Source of the DNA: Myxococcales bacterium
GTDB lineage: Bacteria; Myxococcota_A; UBA9160; UBA4427
Assembly: GCA_014240165.1 (NCBI GenBank)
Contig: JAAZXM010000027.1
Coordinates: 1-53,537 of the forward strand
DNA length: 53,537 bases
Reading direction: 5' to 3'
The notes beneath the pieces are model-generated. The model did no database searches and was not told the DNA's origin. It was given only the letters and a program-made list of their open reading frames with translations. This document shows, piece by piece, positions 53,476-53,537 of the stretch. How positions within the stretch are numbered: position 1 is the stretch's first letter; the number at the start of each line of letters is the position of its first letter. The position numbers and the translations under genes are program-made.

Positions 53476-53537
53476 TCGTCGACCTCGATCTCGAAGCTGA
53501 CCTCGTCGAAGGTCCAGCCCGTCCACTTTTCCTTCAG
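53472..53537 (+). CDS. Possible start of a further operon gene (partial)
   Basis: ATG at 53472 overlaps the DUF35 stop as ATGA, the arrangement used elsewhere in this operon. Only 22 codons are visible, with the start MIVDLDLEADLVEG, and codon third positions are less GC-rich than usual. The opposite strand is also open at the window end: a frame from 53537 down to a stop at 53331-53333 has strong codon bias at its end (KWTGWTFDEVSFEIEV). One of the two is coding; I cannot decide. Confidence 0.35.
   Translation, partial: MIVDLDLEADLVEGPARPLFLQ

Overview
The window is GC-rich, gene-dense bacterial chromosome with short intergenic gaps, many GTG starts and several 4-base start/stop overlaps. 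I see no rRNA, tRNA, IS element, prophage or CRISPR array. The gene mix suggests an uncultured member of the delta-proteobacterial lineages, for example Myxococcota- or Binatota-like. It includes C-terminal protein-sorting signals of the exosortase type, Mla lipid transport, F420-type LLM oxidoreductases, paired acyl-CoA dehydrogenases, a Cys-less thiolase with a DUF35 partner, a VIT/CCC1 transporter and a very large hybrid histidine kinase. The taxonomic call is inference only. The cell is clearly Gram-negative, since it has a full Mla system and an RND-type exporter.

Layout. Bases 1-92 are the tail of a methyltransferase. From 177 to 16677 almost everything is on the minus strand: a surface-sorted beta-propeller/c-type cytochrome with a PEP-CTERM tail, an acyl-CoA dehydrogenase pair, a GDSL hydrolase, a SLOG-like protein, a sulfotransferase, an HCCA-isomerase-like protein, a SixA-like phosphatase, a ParB-like protein with a histone-H1-like tail, a kinase-receiver-kinase hybrid, and a fusion of YcgR/PilZ, a LuxD-like hydrolase and a methyltransferase. 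From 16921 to 22366 the plus strand carries an RND/MMPL exporter translationally coupled to a VIT/CCC1 protein, then a SnoaL-like protein, an epimerase and an SDR. Bases 22399-27602 hold an LLM oxidoreductase, a small unknown protein, a trypsin-like protease with an IPTL-type tail, an NYN/OST-HTH protein and a LolA-like protein. Bases 27637-33653 (minus) hold a GT-C membrane protein, an AEC permease and the operon mlaF-mlaE-mlaD-mlaA-mlaC. After a second LLM enzyme and htpG come metH, a sulfite-assimilation operon (DUF2849-cysI-DUF934-cysK), a DJ-1/PfpI protein, an unknown methyltransferase-like protein, a histidine phosphatase, a CheC-like protein and surE. The window ends in a lipid or steroid-type catabolic operon (48611 onward): two acyl-CoA dehydrogenases, an alpha/beta hydrolase, a Cys-less thiolase and a Zn-ribbon/OB-fold protein.

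How the genes work together. The two acyl-CoA dehydrogenase pairs and the thiolase/DUF35 unit resemble the heterotetrameric dehydrogenase and aldolase steps of steroid side-chain breakdown. The second cluster is preceded by a perfect 18-bp palindrome that contains a consensus -35 box, so it is probably repressed by a local-ligand regulator encoded elsewhere. The Mla, RND and LolA-like genes concern envelope lipids. The sulfite reductase block and metH supply cysteine and methionine.

The least explained items are the c-di-GMP-receptor/acyl-hydrolase/methyltransferase fusion next to the dual-kinase hybrid, the H1-tailed ParB-like protein, and two differently sorted surface proteins (PEP-CTERM and IPTL-CTERM type) in the same window.
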